Below are positions 25,520-38,000 of a DNA stretch of 64,000 nucleotides, in pieces; positions within the stretch are counted from its first letter, which is position 1; every line of letters starts with the position of its first letter. Where the stretch lies: the NCBI GenBank assembly GCA_026929865.2, contig CM049403.1:5999501-6063500 (forward strand). Reading direction: 5' to 3'. Under the pieces are notes generated by a model that was not told the DNA's origin, searched no databases, and saw only the letters and a program-made list of their open reading frames with translations. The translations under genes and the position numbers were made by a program. The DNA is from Hyperoplus lanceolatus (lineage: Eukaryota > Chordata > Actinopteri > Uranoscopiformes > Ammodytidae).

Positions 25520-27185
25520 TTTTTTGTTTTTTTGGGGATGTTGCATAGTCAAAGAGCTCTGTCACTGATGTCAATAACAGGGTCCAAAAAGGAATAACCT
25601 AAATATAAGTATACTCATCAGAATGTAACAAGATAGAAATCATCATGGGCCCCTCAACTAGTAGGGGAGAAATACAAAAGCAAGTTAAAAACAATAGCAT
25701 TAGTAGCTCTGTGTAAGGGGCTCCATGAGGGGTCTTGAAGGCCCCCTCACACATACACAAATAAGCTTTCTATGTGTGAATTCTAAATTGTTGGATCTGC
25801 AGACCAATCTACTGTACTGTTTTTACAGTTGCAGAGTAAGGAGTGCTGCCTGTTTAAGAAAAATCTGAAAAATAATGTTCCTTCTGCATCTCAGGAGTTG
25901 ATATAGCCTCTAAAATTTCCTCTCAAAGTGCACCAGATTGATGCATTTTACTTTAAAAAGGTAAAAAAAAATCAGGGGGGGCATGCCCCTGAACCCCCAA
26001 CAGGGTCCCTCCAACAATATCCCAAAATCCTATGGGAAACACTGACTTCCTTAATATGTTTTTGCCATTAATCGTATGTATCATTTATTTGTCTCTGTTA
26101 TAAAGTAGCCTATATCATGCAGCACCACACAGCTGAGCATAAATTAGCCGACTGTCCTGTTAACAAGCTAGCCAAAAAATATATATAGATATGACGTGAC
26201 GAACACAACTAATGTCGACGGAGTTTGTCATTGGTACAGCATGTGAATCTATCAGTATGCTGAATATTTAGTGTTGTTTAGGTTTACTTTAGGCTATATA
26301 ATTAACACATGCAGTAATTTATTTGCTAAATGACAAACAGGCATTTCCCAATGTAGCCTTGTGCCTGGTTGTAATGTAACCAAGCTCTCTGCTCTCCTGG
26401 ATGAAAGCATCCACCAGCAGCAAGGAGGAAGATGAAGATGAAGGGTCAGAGTCAAGACCAGAGTCATGTTAACTGTTCAGGGCCTTTTAAAGCTCAGATT
26501 TTAATGTTGAACTGTTCCTCAAACGTTATTGAAATATCTTAAAAGCAGTCCACACATTTTATTTTAACTACGCAAAGTGGGTTGGTGGTACTAAATCAGT
26601 CATGAAGCTATATAAGTTAATTATATTATTTTGTCCCAACCATAAGTTATTTCTATGTTACAAGACTTGCAGTAATCTTGTATTTACCTTAATAGGATAT
26701 TATTAGTACGGAGATCAGGGGCCTAACGAAGACTTCAAAGAGAGAATTCGGGATAAGGGATTATTTTAAAAAATCCGAAACTGACTGTTTTTTTTCAAAC
26801 ATGTAAATTTTTTCTTTCTGCTTTTTGGTAATTCTGTGTCTCCAAATTATTCCAGAAAATAGTTCTAAATAGCCCACATTGACACAGGTGATTTAGCCTT
26901 AGCTTTCTTCTCAAAGTGCACCTGATTGATGAATTTTACTTTAAAAGGTTCAAAAAGGGAATGCTCCCCCGGACACCCCTAGAAGGTCCAGGGTCCCAAA
27001 CACAGTCTCCCAAATTCCTTTGAGAAACACTTTATGTGTGGCCAGGTATTAAAGGTCATTAGGCCAGGGGGGGGGGATTTTGTACAAGTAACCTTAAAAT
27101 GATTTGGTCATTCATCGATAGAATATATTGTGCCCTTTTTTTTGCAATGAGCACCTGCCCCCCAAAATGTCAGGGCACGCCACTG
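24717..27185. mobile_element. hAT-type element with perfect 8-bp target-site duplication, containing nested repeats
   Basis: The left end CAGTGGCATGCACAGG (24717) and right end TCAGGGCACGCCACTG (to 27185) form imperfect inverted repeats. The 8-mer CTCCTCAA flanks both sides exactly (24709-24716 and 27186-27193), the hallmark of hAT insertion. The 2.47 kb interior holds other repeats: GGGGCCC-rich segments at 25,081-25,760, a 38-bp T-run at 25,481-25,518, and two copies of a CAAAGTGCACC-containing repeat end at about 25,915-26,043 and 26,905-27,030. No transposase frame is visible. Confidence 0.85.
25913..26043 (+). repeat. Terminal part of a CAGTGTTTCC-family hAT-like repeat
   Basis: It shares CTCAAAGTGCACCAGATTGA and GGGGCATGCCCCTGAACCCC-like sequence with the copy at 4,998-5,377 and ends GGGAAACACTG, the inverse of the CAGTGTTTCCC start seen at 3943. 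A third, more diverged copy is at 26,905-27,030. Confidence 0.65.
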
Positions 27186-27193
27186 CTCCTCAA

Positions 27194-28039
27194 TAACCAT
27201 TCAATTGAAGGCATTTTTGTTCCTGCTGTCTTTCACCTGCAGCTGCATGCATGGATAATTTGTGTTGTGTGGATGACTTAATAAAATAGAGAAGCAAAGA
27301 TATACAGTGGGCTACTACTTCCCCTTTGAAAAATGAATGCTGAATTTGATATCTCCTTGACTATTTGTCCTTACGATTGATCATCAGTGTACTAGAACAC
27401 TGACATAACCAAAAACTGCATCTAAATACCTCAACCATATTTTATTCATGAAAATCCCACTTTTGTGTTTGCCAAAGAAAAGACAATCCTAGAATGTCTA
27501 GGACAAAGCTGTCATTTTGAATCATCTGTTATATGTTGACTGTGTCTCTTTCAAAAGTATATTTTCTCTTCCCGCTCTATAAATGCCAGCTAATGCAAAG
27601 CACAAGATTAGGCACTTGTGACCTTTATTAGAGCTGATAAGAGCCACCATGGATACCAGGGAGCTCCATGTGAGAACAACAAAGGCTAGTAGTGGAGCTA
27701 GATTACAGATGTACGTGATAGCAGGTAAGTGAAAATGACAAGCAGGTATTATGCTTTACTAAGGTGATAATTACATGCAGTCGACTGCTTCTGAAAGGTT
27801 ATCATACACACAAACCACCTGGAAGGGCTCCAGGAAACTGCATCAACGCAATACAGCAATGTTGTTTATGGAAGGTTTGTGATTTCAAATCCATAAATTT
27901 CGAAAACAGTTCCAAGTAACATTGACTTGACACTTGAGTAATCGATTGATTATTAATCTATTGATTTAACCTGTATCACTCGGGTCGCACATTCCCAAGG
28001 GCTACATTTTAATTAAATGTTTTCCTTGGAAAAGAAAGT
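27194..28039. other. Intergenic, no gene seen
   Basis: A/T-rich; no repeat family recognised. Confidence 0.4.
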
Positions 28040-29340
28040 AGGTGTCACATTTTTTTGCAGTGTGCAGGGTCGCTGTTTTCGTTTTGCAGACCATTTTTTG
28101 TTCAGGCCGTGCTGATATGAATCAGGCTACTGCAAGGCATGCTGTTGAAAAGCAAGTAGCCTATTGTGAATCGTTGATTTTGTATTACCAAGAAAAAGGC
28201 CAAGGCAGAAATTTTAGGTCTGTGTGGAAAAAGCAAATAAACACTTCATGAAACCAAATCAAGTTTGCATCTGGAAGGTTACATCGAGAAATGGGAAAAA
28301 AGGTCCCTTTTAAAGAATCCGGCTGATCCCTCTTTTGTTAATTTGATGACGGCCGAAATTACATCAGATGACAGCGTAATCCGACATCATTATCAACATC
28401 AAACTGTTTGGCCCCGGGCCGACGGCAGTGCAGCTTCTGTAACGGGATGATATGGATTACACTTTGCAAATCGACCTTGCCCCCCTCTCTCATTTTGTAT
28501 GCCTGCCAGTCAAACACAGAGATGACCGCGTGCGTTGCCTCGCCGCTACCGAATAAAACCCAAATATCCCTCTGATGATTAAGGTCACTCATACACTGCT
28601 GTACAGAAGCCATCCTCTTATAAGCCTCATAGAATAGGAGAGAGGGGAAGGGGGTCGATGTGTTGGACTCCAGTCAAGATGGATGTCTTTATTGGTATTT
28701 CTCTTCTTTCGCTGCTCAGGTTCTGCATAAGTGCCACTGTATGGTGACGGTAAGAGGACAACAAAGTACGTTTTCCCTCTGCGGCCGTTTGACCTGTCGA
28801 TGGCTCCCATTTGTGTGTCAGTTCAGAGGTTTAAGCTTCTTCATGAGAAGTTTATCCCTAGATCACAGGGCTCACCGGCCATTTGCTATCCCCCGAGAGC
28901 TCAGATTGTTTGGGCTGCTTTATGCTGAAATATGATGGAAATGTGTTGGGACTAATTTGGCTTTAGCAGGATTGGCCGAATATTAGTCACTCTCATCCAG
29001 TTGGATTATCCCGTGGCTGCCATGAACATACTGCACAGATCTCTCAAGCACTCATATATATAAACATCTCATTTTCCTCCCATGTTTGGGGTCCTCTTGT
29101 ATTCTGATGTATTCATCTCTGCAGTGATGACAGCGCTCATAAAGCAACACGGTGCCTGATGCCGACGCGGTAAAGCTGTGCAGCATGTAGCTCTGTTAAT
29201 AGCAGGATCCTTGGGAGTTCTTCCCCGCTGAGGTGATCTTATCTGCACAGACAGTGTGTGTATTCACTTAATCGGAGTTCAACATCAGGTGTCTACAGCG
29301 ATTAAACACTGATACACACCTACTGATGCTCGCTGATACT
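28040..29340. other. Non-repetitive block, candidate conserved non-coding region
   Basis: About 1.3 kb of balanced base composition without transposon ends or simple repeats. It carries homeodomain-like TTAATTTGATGA (28,338) and GATTAAGG (28,577) words, and several frames open on both strands that do not look like protein. It is bounded by repeats. Regulatory function is an inference. Confidence 0.35.
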
Positions 29341-29344
29341 TTCC

Positions 29345-29740
29345 TCTAAAGGTCACATATTATGCAAAATGCACTTTTTCATGGTTTTTCATCATTAATA
29401 TGAGTCCCCGGTGTGACTATTGAAACCCAAAGTATGAGAAAAAAACCCTGCTCTGTCTTTTTCTCCACCTCAACCTTTCTGAAAACCTGTGTTAAACTCA
29501 GATTTCTCACTTCTTGATTCAGGACCAATCAGAGCAGACTGAGCTTTTAGGAAGGCGGGGCATAAAGATAAAGGCTCTAAAACTCTAAAAGTGTTTCAGC
29601 TACAGGCTGAAAAGGGATAATTCAGCAATGGCAGTGTGAGAAATGTAAAGGGTTTTTTGGACACTAGAGCATGGAAACAGTGTCTAGTAGAAACCCAGAG
29701 TACAATTTTGAACCTCCGTAAAATTTTGCATTTGATAACA
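29345..29740 (+). repeat. Probable dispersed repeat (AAAGGTCACATATTATGC)
   Basis: It starts AAAGGTCACATATTATGCAA and contains GACCAATCAGAGCAGACTGA. I recall such AAAGGTC(A/C)CATATTATG sequences as a dispersed teleost repeat. A distant start, AAAGGTCACCTATCACGCTT, occurs at 62,646 in an inpp5d intron. Confidence 0.5.
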
Positions 29741-30429
29741 TTAAAACTATTTGAAACTACACTCTATTTAATATATTGTCGCAACTGATTAAAAAAAACT
29801 AATGTTCAACTGCTTTCCAAATCTATGCTTGACTGTTTTCAGGATTTTCCTCCCAAATTTATTCTCCGGCAGCATCATCGCTGACCTTCCTATTGGCCGT
29901 GGCAGGTTGAAGCGACAACTGGTGTGATGTAATAGTAATACCCCCCCCCCCACGAGACATAGTCGTAAAGAGCAATATCCAGTTCCGTGGATTGAGATAA
30001 GCTTAGGTAGATTAATGCTGCAGGACACTGAAATGTTTGTTGTATAAAAGCACTGTTTATAAAACAATGTGTCATCGCCGTATATGAAAGACCCTGATCC
30101 GGCAGATGGCCTGAGCTTCCCAAGAGTTCCTCCACGTGAAAGGCACTAAAACTAGTCTCTGTGGTTGTGTGTGCTGCTCCTGTGGCTTAATGGGATTTTA
30201 GACTCTTCATTCAAATGTATTATATATATAGAAAAAAAACTGGGATTATTTTTTTTACAGGCTGGTTTAATCTCTAATTCTTTCTCTTTTTTTCCCCTCC
30301 AGAACTGAGCCTGGCCCCCGTTGGTTTTTAGCATTCGTGGAAAAAAAGTGGAGCGACCCGAGCGCTGCAATCAATGAACGCTAGAGTGCAGGCGGCCTAT
30401 CAGCTCAGCTTTGCCCTGTGGACCGTTTT

Positions 30430-30978
30430 TAACTGACATGAAGCGTGCTCAGTCGACTTGACTCACTTCAACTCCGGCTGCCTGTGCCCGCCTTTCCAAC
30501 AAGCCATTACCCCATCATCCGCTAGAAACAATGACAGACACGGGGCTTTACCAGAGCTGCTGCTGCTGCTGCTCCACCGACCGACAGACAACACAGATCG
30601 GATGCCCCTTTGCACTGGAGAAGACAGCTTCATCCATCCAGATTTAGCCTCTCCATACACACAGGGGGGTGGGGTGGCGAGGGGAGGGGAGGGGAGGTGA
30701 AGGGGGGGTGAGACTCAGGCACCAGTCAGAACTCCGCATCCGGGATCATCTAGCTACTTAGCCAGAAAAACAAAACTCTAGTGAAAACAGTTGGGCAGGT
30801 CTGGATCTAAATCATAGTCAACTAGAAAGGTTGTGACCGACTGATCTCAGCGACCGGGTTTCCACCGATAAAGACTTTTGGGACAAGCAGAAGAGGGCAC
30901 CCCATTTTTTCCGCTAACTGAACTTGGCTCGCAGCTTTTGAATCTCAAGGCATCGGCACTGGCTTCCTGACTCCCATC
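30430..30978 (+). other. GC-richer block, possible 5' leader or promoter
   Basis: This block contains a CTG-repeat stretch (30558-30572), a GGGGAGGGGAGGGG purine tract (30680-30700) and no transposon signature, in an otherwise A/T-rich region. It ends directly at the candidate ATG at 30979. The open frames inside (80 codons or fewer) have no recognisable domain. Confidence 0.35.
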
Positions 30979-31006
30979 ATGCCTCACTCCTTCCAGCAGA
31001 AAAAAG
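30979..31006 (+). CDS. Candidate first coding exon (MPHSFQQKK), product uncertain
   Basis: The ATG at 30979 opens nine codons and ends in phase 1 at a strong donor, AAAAAAG/GTGAGA (GT at 31007). About 550 bp upstream (30,430-30,978) is markedly richer in G/C than its surroundings, like a 5' leader. The nine residues share M-P-x-S-F-x-x-K-K with SNAG repressor peptides but lack the usual Arg3 and the LV pair. I do not recognise the protein. In phase it could join the exon-like segment at 40281-40373 and then the bcl6 coding exon at 44473. It could equally start an unrelated transcript, or be chance. Confidence 0.25.
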
Positions 31007-31007
31007 G

Positions 31008-32202
<1,195 letters not shown>

Positions 32203-32798
32203 TGTAGAACCGATAACAGCCATGCCATGGTGTTGAGCACTGGAGATGTCACTCTACTTTTCTTGGCCACCTGGCATTACCTGGACTTTTCCGAGATCCC
32301 TCCTCTGAGAGCAGTGATGGACACAGTAGCTGTTAACTATGATACATTAACTAAGAATAAACTGTAATCAAAAACAGAGTTCACTTCTTCATTTCAAGCG
32401 TGCATGCATAAACATAGACTAATGAGGCCTGATGGTTATACGAGTTGATTTGTTTCTAGCAAACAAAGAGTGGGAGTTTTTTTTTTCTCCTTCGGAATTT
32501 TAAAAAGGCTGGCTTTATGTGTTCACTGAAATAAGGGGTGTGTGGTACTGACAAAACAAAATTAGTTTCAAAAGATAAAAACATCAAAGGAAAATGATGC
32601 ATTTTAGGCAAACCGAACACGGATTATTCTGAGAAAGGGAAAGAAAGAAAAACTGAAAAAGATTAAAGAAAAACAGAAAGTTTTCTTTTTGCAAATTAAC
32701 AATTTATATGTACATGTGCATTTAATGTTTTATGCATATGTTTTCCTTAATATTTCATCAAAATACAGAAATGATCTCTTTATGAACCCATGGCAGTA

Positions 32799-33896
32799 GG
32801 GGAGAACGAGGTAATGTGTGACATCGGGTAATGTGAGAAACCCCCTGTATCTAGGCAACAGAACACATTTTTGGTCATGTGAGCATTATATTTTAAGCCC
32901 CTCTCATTTCCCCTTGGCCATGAAGGAGAGGACCTCATGGTGCTGTTGTTAGCATGTTTTTTTCACAAAAGCATTTTTTTGCATGTAAAAGTAAATTTTC
33001 TTGCTGTCAACTTTATCAACTGTTGTGCGAAAGCAAATGATTCAGGTAAAAAAACTCATACATGTTGATGAACTACCAACATACGAAACCATGTGATGAT
33101 GCTAACTGAAGATTAGCCTGAATTGCTTTTTTCTCAAATTGTGGCGGTGGGGTAAAGTGAGACAGTGTCTGTGCCCTCTTTTAATGAATCCATTATATTT
33201 GAGGTAGCAAGGAGACTAGTTTAAATAGAGACAATGCGGGCCGGAGGTTGAATGGTGAAGGGGTGTCAGCAATGGCATGGTTTGGCAGGTATGTATGTAT
33301 GTATGGGACAAGAGTGACCTTTAACATCAATTGACTCTAACTAATATGTCTTTATTAAATGAATGATCCAAAAAAAACAAATGCAGAAAAATATTAATCA
33401 AAGACTCAAAAGATGGAAAATGACAGCTGGGTCTAGTCCTGTGTTCTGAGTCCCAGGCTGTTCTAGTTGGTTCTGATTGTCCTTTGCTCTGACCCCCAGT
33501 CACTAGCTGGCTCTAAGGGTCCTGTGTTCTGACCCCCAGACTGTGTTTAATCTAACTGGTTATATCTGTCATTTGAATGTTAATTAAAACATTAAGAATT
33601 ATATGTTGTATATGATCAGAGTTACTTTCAAGTGTTAAGAAAAAAAATATGCTTAATTGACCAAACCTCATGATTCTGGTACAAATCCGACATTAGTTCT
33701 GGAATATGTGGAGTTCAATCTAGCTGTCAGGATTCTAACTGTTACAACATGTGTTGCTATGGTAGTTTAGAGTGGAAAAATTAAGTGGATCAGTTTACCC
33801 CCTTGATTTCTCTGGTCTGGTCTTAAAACAATCATATTCTCACTGCCCTTCGTCCTGAACACATTCTGATATTACACTTTACCCCACTCTCCCCTT
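32799..33896. mobile_element. DNA element with GGGGAGAACGAGGTAA ends, relative of the 12.8 kb element
   Basis: It begins GGGGAGAACGAGGTAATGTG after TA (32,797-32,798) and ends ACTTTACCCCACTCTCCCC, with TT and then TA at 33,897-33,898. Within it, 33,425-33,545 holds about three imperfect repeats of a unit with CTAG, TGTGTTCTGA and CCCCCAG. No coding frame is seen. Confidence 0.7.
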
Positions 33897-34299
33897 TACA
33901 GAGTTTGAGGGATTTTTGAGATATATTTTTTGTTGGCATTGCGGTTGACTTGTGGGGCTTGGTGGGATTGCTTTCATCCTTGCCAATCCCATGTTTTCAT
34001 GTTGGATTTAAATCCATTTACTGCTTTGCCTGGAGGAAAGCAAAAAAAAGGTCTGACATAAAAAACACACCTACAGTATGTATGTACTAATAGGGGCTGT
34101 GAAGGTTTGACACATATCGGATCTCTACTCAAATACACTGAGGGGCTAATACCAGATTTCTCTCGAAAATGAAATTATGAAAGCTCATCTAGAGCTCATT
34201 TTAGCATTTTTTTAAAAAACATCAGCTACATCATCGGACTGGTCCTATCATGTTTGAATTTTAAGAAATTAAGAAAATATATGTTTAACAGGATATTTA

Positions 34300-34428
34300 A
34301 CAGTTCCCAGGATTCCCAGGATTACATCGGTGTTTGAGTGTATGTATAAAAAATGTGTATTGTGAAGCGCCTTGTGACCCTGGTCTGTGAAGGGCGCTAT
34401 ATAAATAAAGCTTACTTACTTACTTACT
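34300..34428 (+). mobile_element. LINE 3' end fragment with (TTAC)n tail
   Basis: GTGAAGCGCCTTGTGACCCT followed by AGGGCGCTATATAAATAAAG and CTTACTTACTTACTTAC is the conserved hairpin-type 3' end of L2-like non-LTR elements with its short tandem tail. Only the tail is present. Confidence 0.7.
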
Positions 34429-34532
34429 ATTAATATTTTAGGGATTTTAGAGAGCTGAGCTGTTGGATGTGCTATGTGCGCCGTTTTTTGCTTTGTGCGC
34501 ATGTTTCTTGTTGAACTGTTGCCTGGAGCTAG

Positions 34533-34540
34533 AGGTGTGT

Positions 34541-34607
<67 letters not shown>
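34533..34607. repeat. (GT)n microsatellite
   Basis: About 36 units with one GGG interruption at the left end. A (GA)n tract lies nearby at 34771-34798. Confidence 0.97.
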
Positions 34608-35187
34608 TGCATGCTCCCTAACCAGCCATGTACTGTATAGACCAGTATCAACTGCTGGCATTAGACGCAGGCAGCTCCTCTGACATGGCACTGGGAGACA
34701 TATAACGGAGGAGAATTTGATATAGTTGAAAATCAAAATTGGGCCAGAGCATGACAGAGTGCAGGGGCAAGATAGAGAGAGAGAGAGAGAGAGAGAGCAA
34801 GTGGAGAGTTGCAAAGGTTAACCACGGGAATGACATGAGAGCTGAGTCCCCCGATAACAGAAAAAACTGGCTGTGACTGTGTCTGTGTGGAAGGAATTCT
34901 ACCCTAACTCTTGATACCTGCTACCGTGTTCCCATTGATCCTTTTCTCCTCAGTTATTCTTCCAAGTGACAGAAACTCCAGATTCTATAGGCTGTCCTTT
35001 ATACCAATAACAACACATGATAAAGAATTCAAACCAGTTCAGCAACTTTGGGTCCTCCGGGGACCGTTTATCACCGTAAATGTGTTGACAATGGAAGATT
35101 CCAATCTGTACACAGTGGAAATACAGTAGAAATGTTACCTCTGTTGGCTAAACATTGCAAAGGGCAAGTTTGAGATTAAATTCTCAC

Positions 35188-35209
35188 GTGTGTGTGTGTG
35201 TGTGTGTGC
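35188..35209. repeat. Short (GT)n microsatellite
   Basis: Ten GT units. Confidence 0.95.
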
Positions 35210-35593
35210 TCCGTTTTGCACGTAGTTCTATTGCTATTGGACGTACTTCAGTGACACTCTGAGACCCTTCAAATCGCTGGGTGCCGGGTTCTAGAGAAAG
35301 CTGTTTGTCTGCTGTGTCACCACTGGACAATGTCCCAATTACTGTACGCACTGTGAAATGAAATAAACAGTTGCCTTTTGTTATCATCTGACGTACTCCC
35401 ACATCCCCAGCAGATGCACTGTAAATACACCTGAACCTACATTTGTCAATGTTTAGATCACTTTGGTCAAGTTTGTGTATATACTCATACCATGGAATGG
35501 CAGAATTTGAAAGTGTTAAACATTTATCTATTAATTTTGTGAATAATTTCAACAAAATATTAGTTAGTAATATTCATTACTTTTGAGTTATTA

Positions 35594-36459
35594 CACTCAA
35601 CAAAAATATAAACGCAACACTTTTGTTTTTGCTCCCATTTTTCATGAGATGGACTTAAAGATCTAAAATTCATTCCAGATACACAATTGTACCATTTCTC
35701 TCAAACATTGTTCACAAATCTGTCTAAATGTGTGATAGTGAGCACTTCTGCTTTGCTGAGATAATCCATCCCACCTCACAGGTGTGCCACATCAAGATGC
35801 TGATCTGACATCATGATTAGTGCACAGGTGTGCCTTAGACTGTCCACAATAAAAGGCCACCCTGAAATGTGCAGTTTTGTCTCACAGCAAAATGCCACAG
35901 ATGCCACAAGCATTGAGGGAGCTTGCAATTGGCATGCTGACAGCAGGAAAGTCAACCAGATCTGTTGCTCGTGCATTGAATGTTCATTTCTCCACCATAA
36001 GCCGTCTCCAGCAACTTCGCACAGTCATTGAAGAGGAGTGGAACAACATTCCACAGGCCACAATTGACAATCTGATAAACTCTATGCGAAGAAGATGTGT
36101 TGCACTGCATGAGGCAAATGGTAGTCACACCAGATACTGACTGGTTCTGAGTCCCCAGACCCCCAATAAAGCAAAAAAATGCACATTCCAGAGTGGCCTT
36201 TAATTGTGGACAGTCTAAGGCACACCTGTGCACTAATCATGATGTCAGATCAGCATCTTGATGTGGCACACCTGTGAGGTGGGATGGATTATCTCAGCAA
36301 AGCAGAAGTGCTCACTATCACACATTTAGACAGATTTGTGAACAACGTTTGAGAGAAATGGTACAATTGTGTATCTGGAATGAATTTTAGATCTTTAAGT
36401 CCATCTCATGAAAAATGGGAGCAGAAACAAAAGTGTTGCGTTTATATTTTTGTTGAGTG
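35594..36459. mobile_element. Internally deleted Tc1/mariner element
   Basis: The 866-bp element starts CACTCAACAAAAATATAAAC and ends with its inverse, flanked by TA at 35592-35593 and 36460-36461. The inverted repeats are about 280 bp long and nearly identical, with about five differences by eye. A full Tc1-like element of this family should be about 1.6 kb with a transposase of roughly 340 residues; here only the two ends of that gene remain. Confidence 0.93.
35892..36140 (+). pseudogene. Tc1 transposase remnant, in-frame N-terminus/C-terminus fusion
   Basis: The 82-residue frame begins MPQMPQALRELAIGMLTAGK, the helix-turn-helix start of a Tc1-like transposase, and continues to NVHFSTISRL. 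It then jumps to QQLRTVIEEEWNNIPQ and ends EANGSHTRY, the extreme C-terminus of the same protein. The second helix-turn-helix and the whole DDE catalytic core are missing. The frame is kept across the deletion near 36010. Such a peptide could at most bind DNA; expression is not shown. Confidence 0.85.
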
Positions 36460-36480
36460 TATTTAAAAATGTGAATGCTA

Positions 36481-36712
36481 CAGCTTTGGAAAATAATTAA
36501 GAGACCACTCCAAATGTTCAGTGTCTCTGGTTTTACTATTTATATGCATATGTTTGAGTAGAATGAACATTTTGGTTTTATAATATGAACTACTGACAAC
36601 ATTTCTACCAAATTCCAGTGCATTTTTTGTCATTAAGAGCATTTAAATATAAAATGTAGAGATGAAGACTTAAGAAAAATCCAGACTGGTCTCTTCATTT
36701 TTTGCGGAGCTG
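36481..36712. mobile_element. Tc1/mariner-like MITE
   Basis: The 232-bp segment begins CAGCTTTGGAAAATAATTAA, with AGAGACCACT following, and ends GGTCTCTTCATTTTTTGCGG then AGCTG, so the ends are imperfect inverted repeats. TA dinucleotides flank both ends (36479-36480, 36713-36714). It lies 20 bp from the deleted Tc1 element. Confidence 0.75.
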
Positions 36713-36714
36713 TA

Positions 36715-38000
36715 TGTTCTTGGCTAACTTTCTAGGGCGAGACAGTGAAAGTCAATAGGTTACCCATTTTAACTTATAGGTCAGACATTTAACAACATAT
36801 GAACACGTTTAGTCAAATAAACACCTAAATAAACATGTTGGACCTTTTATTCATACTAGTATGAACGAAGACATGTTATGGAAGCAAAATAGCCAAAAAT
36901 CTCAAAATTTACCAGTGCTGGAAAAAAACATGTTTTTGACTGCAGTGTCTTCCCTTATCCATTACTTTAAGCTGACTATTTTAACTCCTGGTTGTTTATT
37001 AAGTAAGTATTTCTGGCTGGGAATCACTGCCGTACGTGTGTGGGTGTGTGTGTGTGTGTGTGTACAAAAACAACAGTGCTGTAATTTTAGCCTCGCAATG
37101 CTTTTTTCTAATGTGACGTATGAAGATCTACAAACTTGATGGAAACTAATAGGTGTTATGACAGCAGTGCAGGAGAAAGGGGCTTGATTCTGACAGATGA
37201 ATCTTATTGGATCATTATTGAGGGAGGTGCAAAGAAATAAGAGCCACTTGTTTACCTCTTCTGAATCTCCGCTCCCTATCCACTGAGAGCGGATAGCTCT
37301 GTTCAAATACCAAAGTGAATCCGTGTAGAGACACATACCGAAGGCTTTGAAACTAATGTGTGCAGAAGTCGTCCCAAATTTAACAACTCCTTCTCCTCGT
37401 GTGCTCTTGGAACGCCAGTATTTTTTGCAGCCCCTGGGCGTGAGAGAAAAGGAGGAAGGCAGAGCAAAAAAAACACTGATTGTAAAGATGTGTTAGAATG
37501 GTATTAGCTTTGACTGCATCACTTTTTACTATGTACATCCGCATTGTGTTTGTTTGTGGCAGTAGCAACTGACCCATCATCCAGCAGATGGCACACTGGC
37601 AAAGGACTGTTTCTGGTATGCGTGGAAAATTCCAACAAGTTTGGAGTCTGCAGGCTGCATTCCTGGCTCCTCACAGCCGGCCTTGAAGAAAGTCCTGAAT
37701 CTACGTCCTTTGATTTGACTAAATTGGAATTCTAGCCCCCACCCTCACACACACCTCTGCTCTGTCTATAACCTTAGCATGTAGCCTGCACAGGCAAGCT
37801 GCTCAACTCAAGGTTATCCAAACACACACACACACATGCATAACTTTTGCGTACACTATTAAAGTAGTAAGGAAGAAAGAAACTGTCAGAATGTTCATCG
37901 TCGCAATTGCATGAACAGCAGTGCATATAATGTAGAGACTCCTTTAAGGTAAGGTGTGAGCCTCTTTGAGCTGCTGATCTTCAAGTGTGTTTAACCTTGT
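36715..38000. other. Intergenic, no gene seen
   Basis: Short GT (37,038-37,062) and CA (37,822-37,834) runs. A 124-codon - strand frame (36,962-37,336) runs through the GT repeat and is not convincing. Confidence 0.4.

Noticed and set aside
30979..31006. Reading the MPHSFQQKK exon as a genuine SNAG-domain zinc-finger gene (Gfi/Snail/Ovol type)
   Set aside because: The essential Arg3 and Leu-Val pair are missing and no zinc-finger exons of such a family follow; kept only as an uncertain exon.
34416..34814. 132-codon frame with a Thr/His run on the - strand
   Set aside because: It runs through a (GT)n and a (GA)n microsatellite; a composition artefact.
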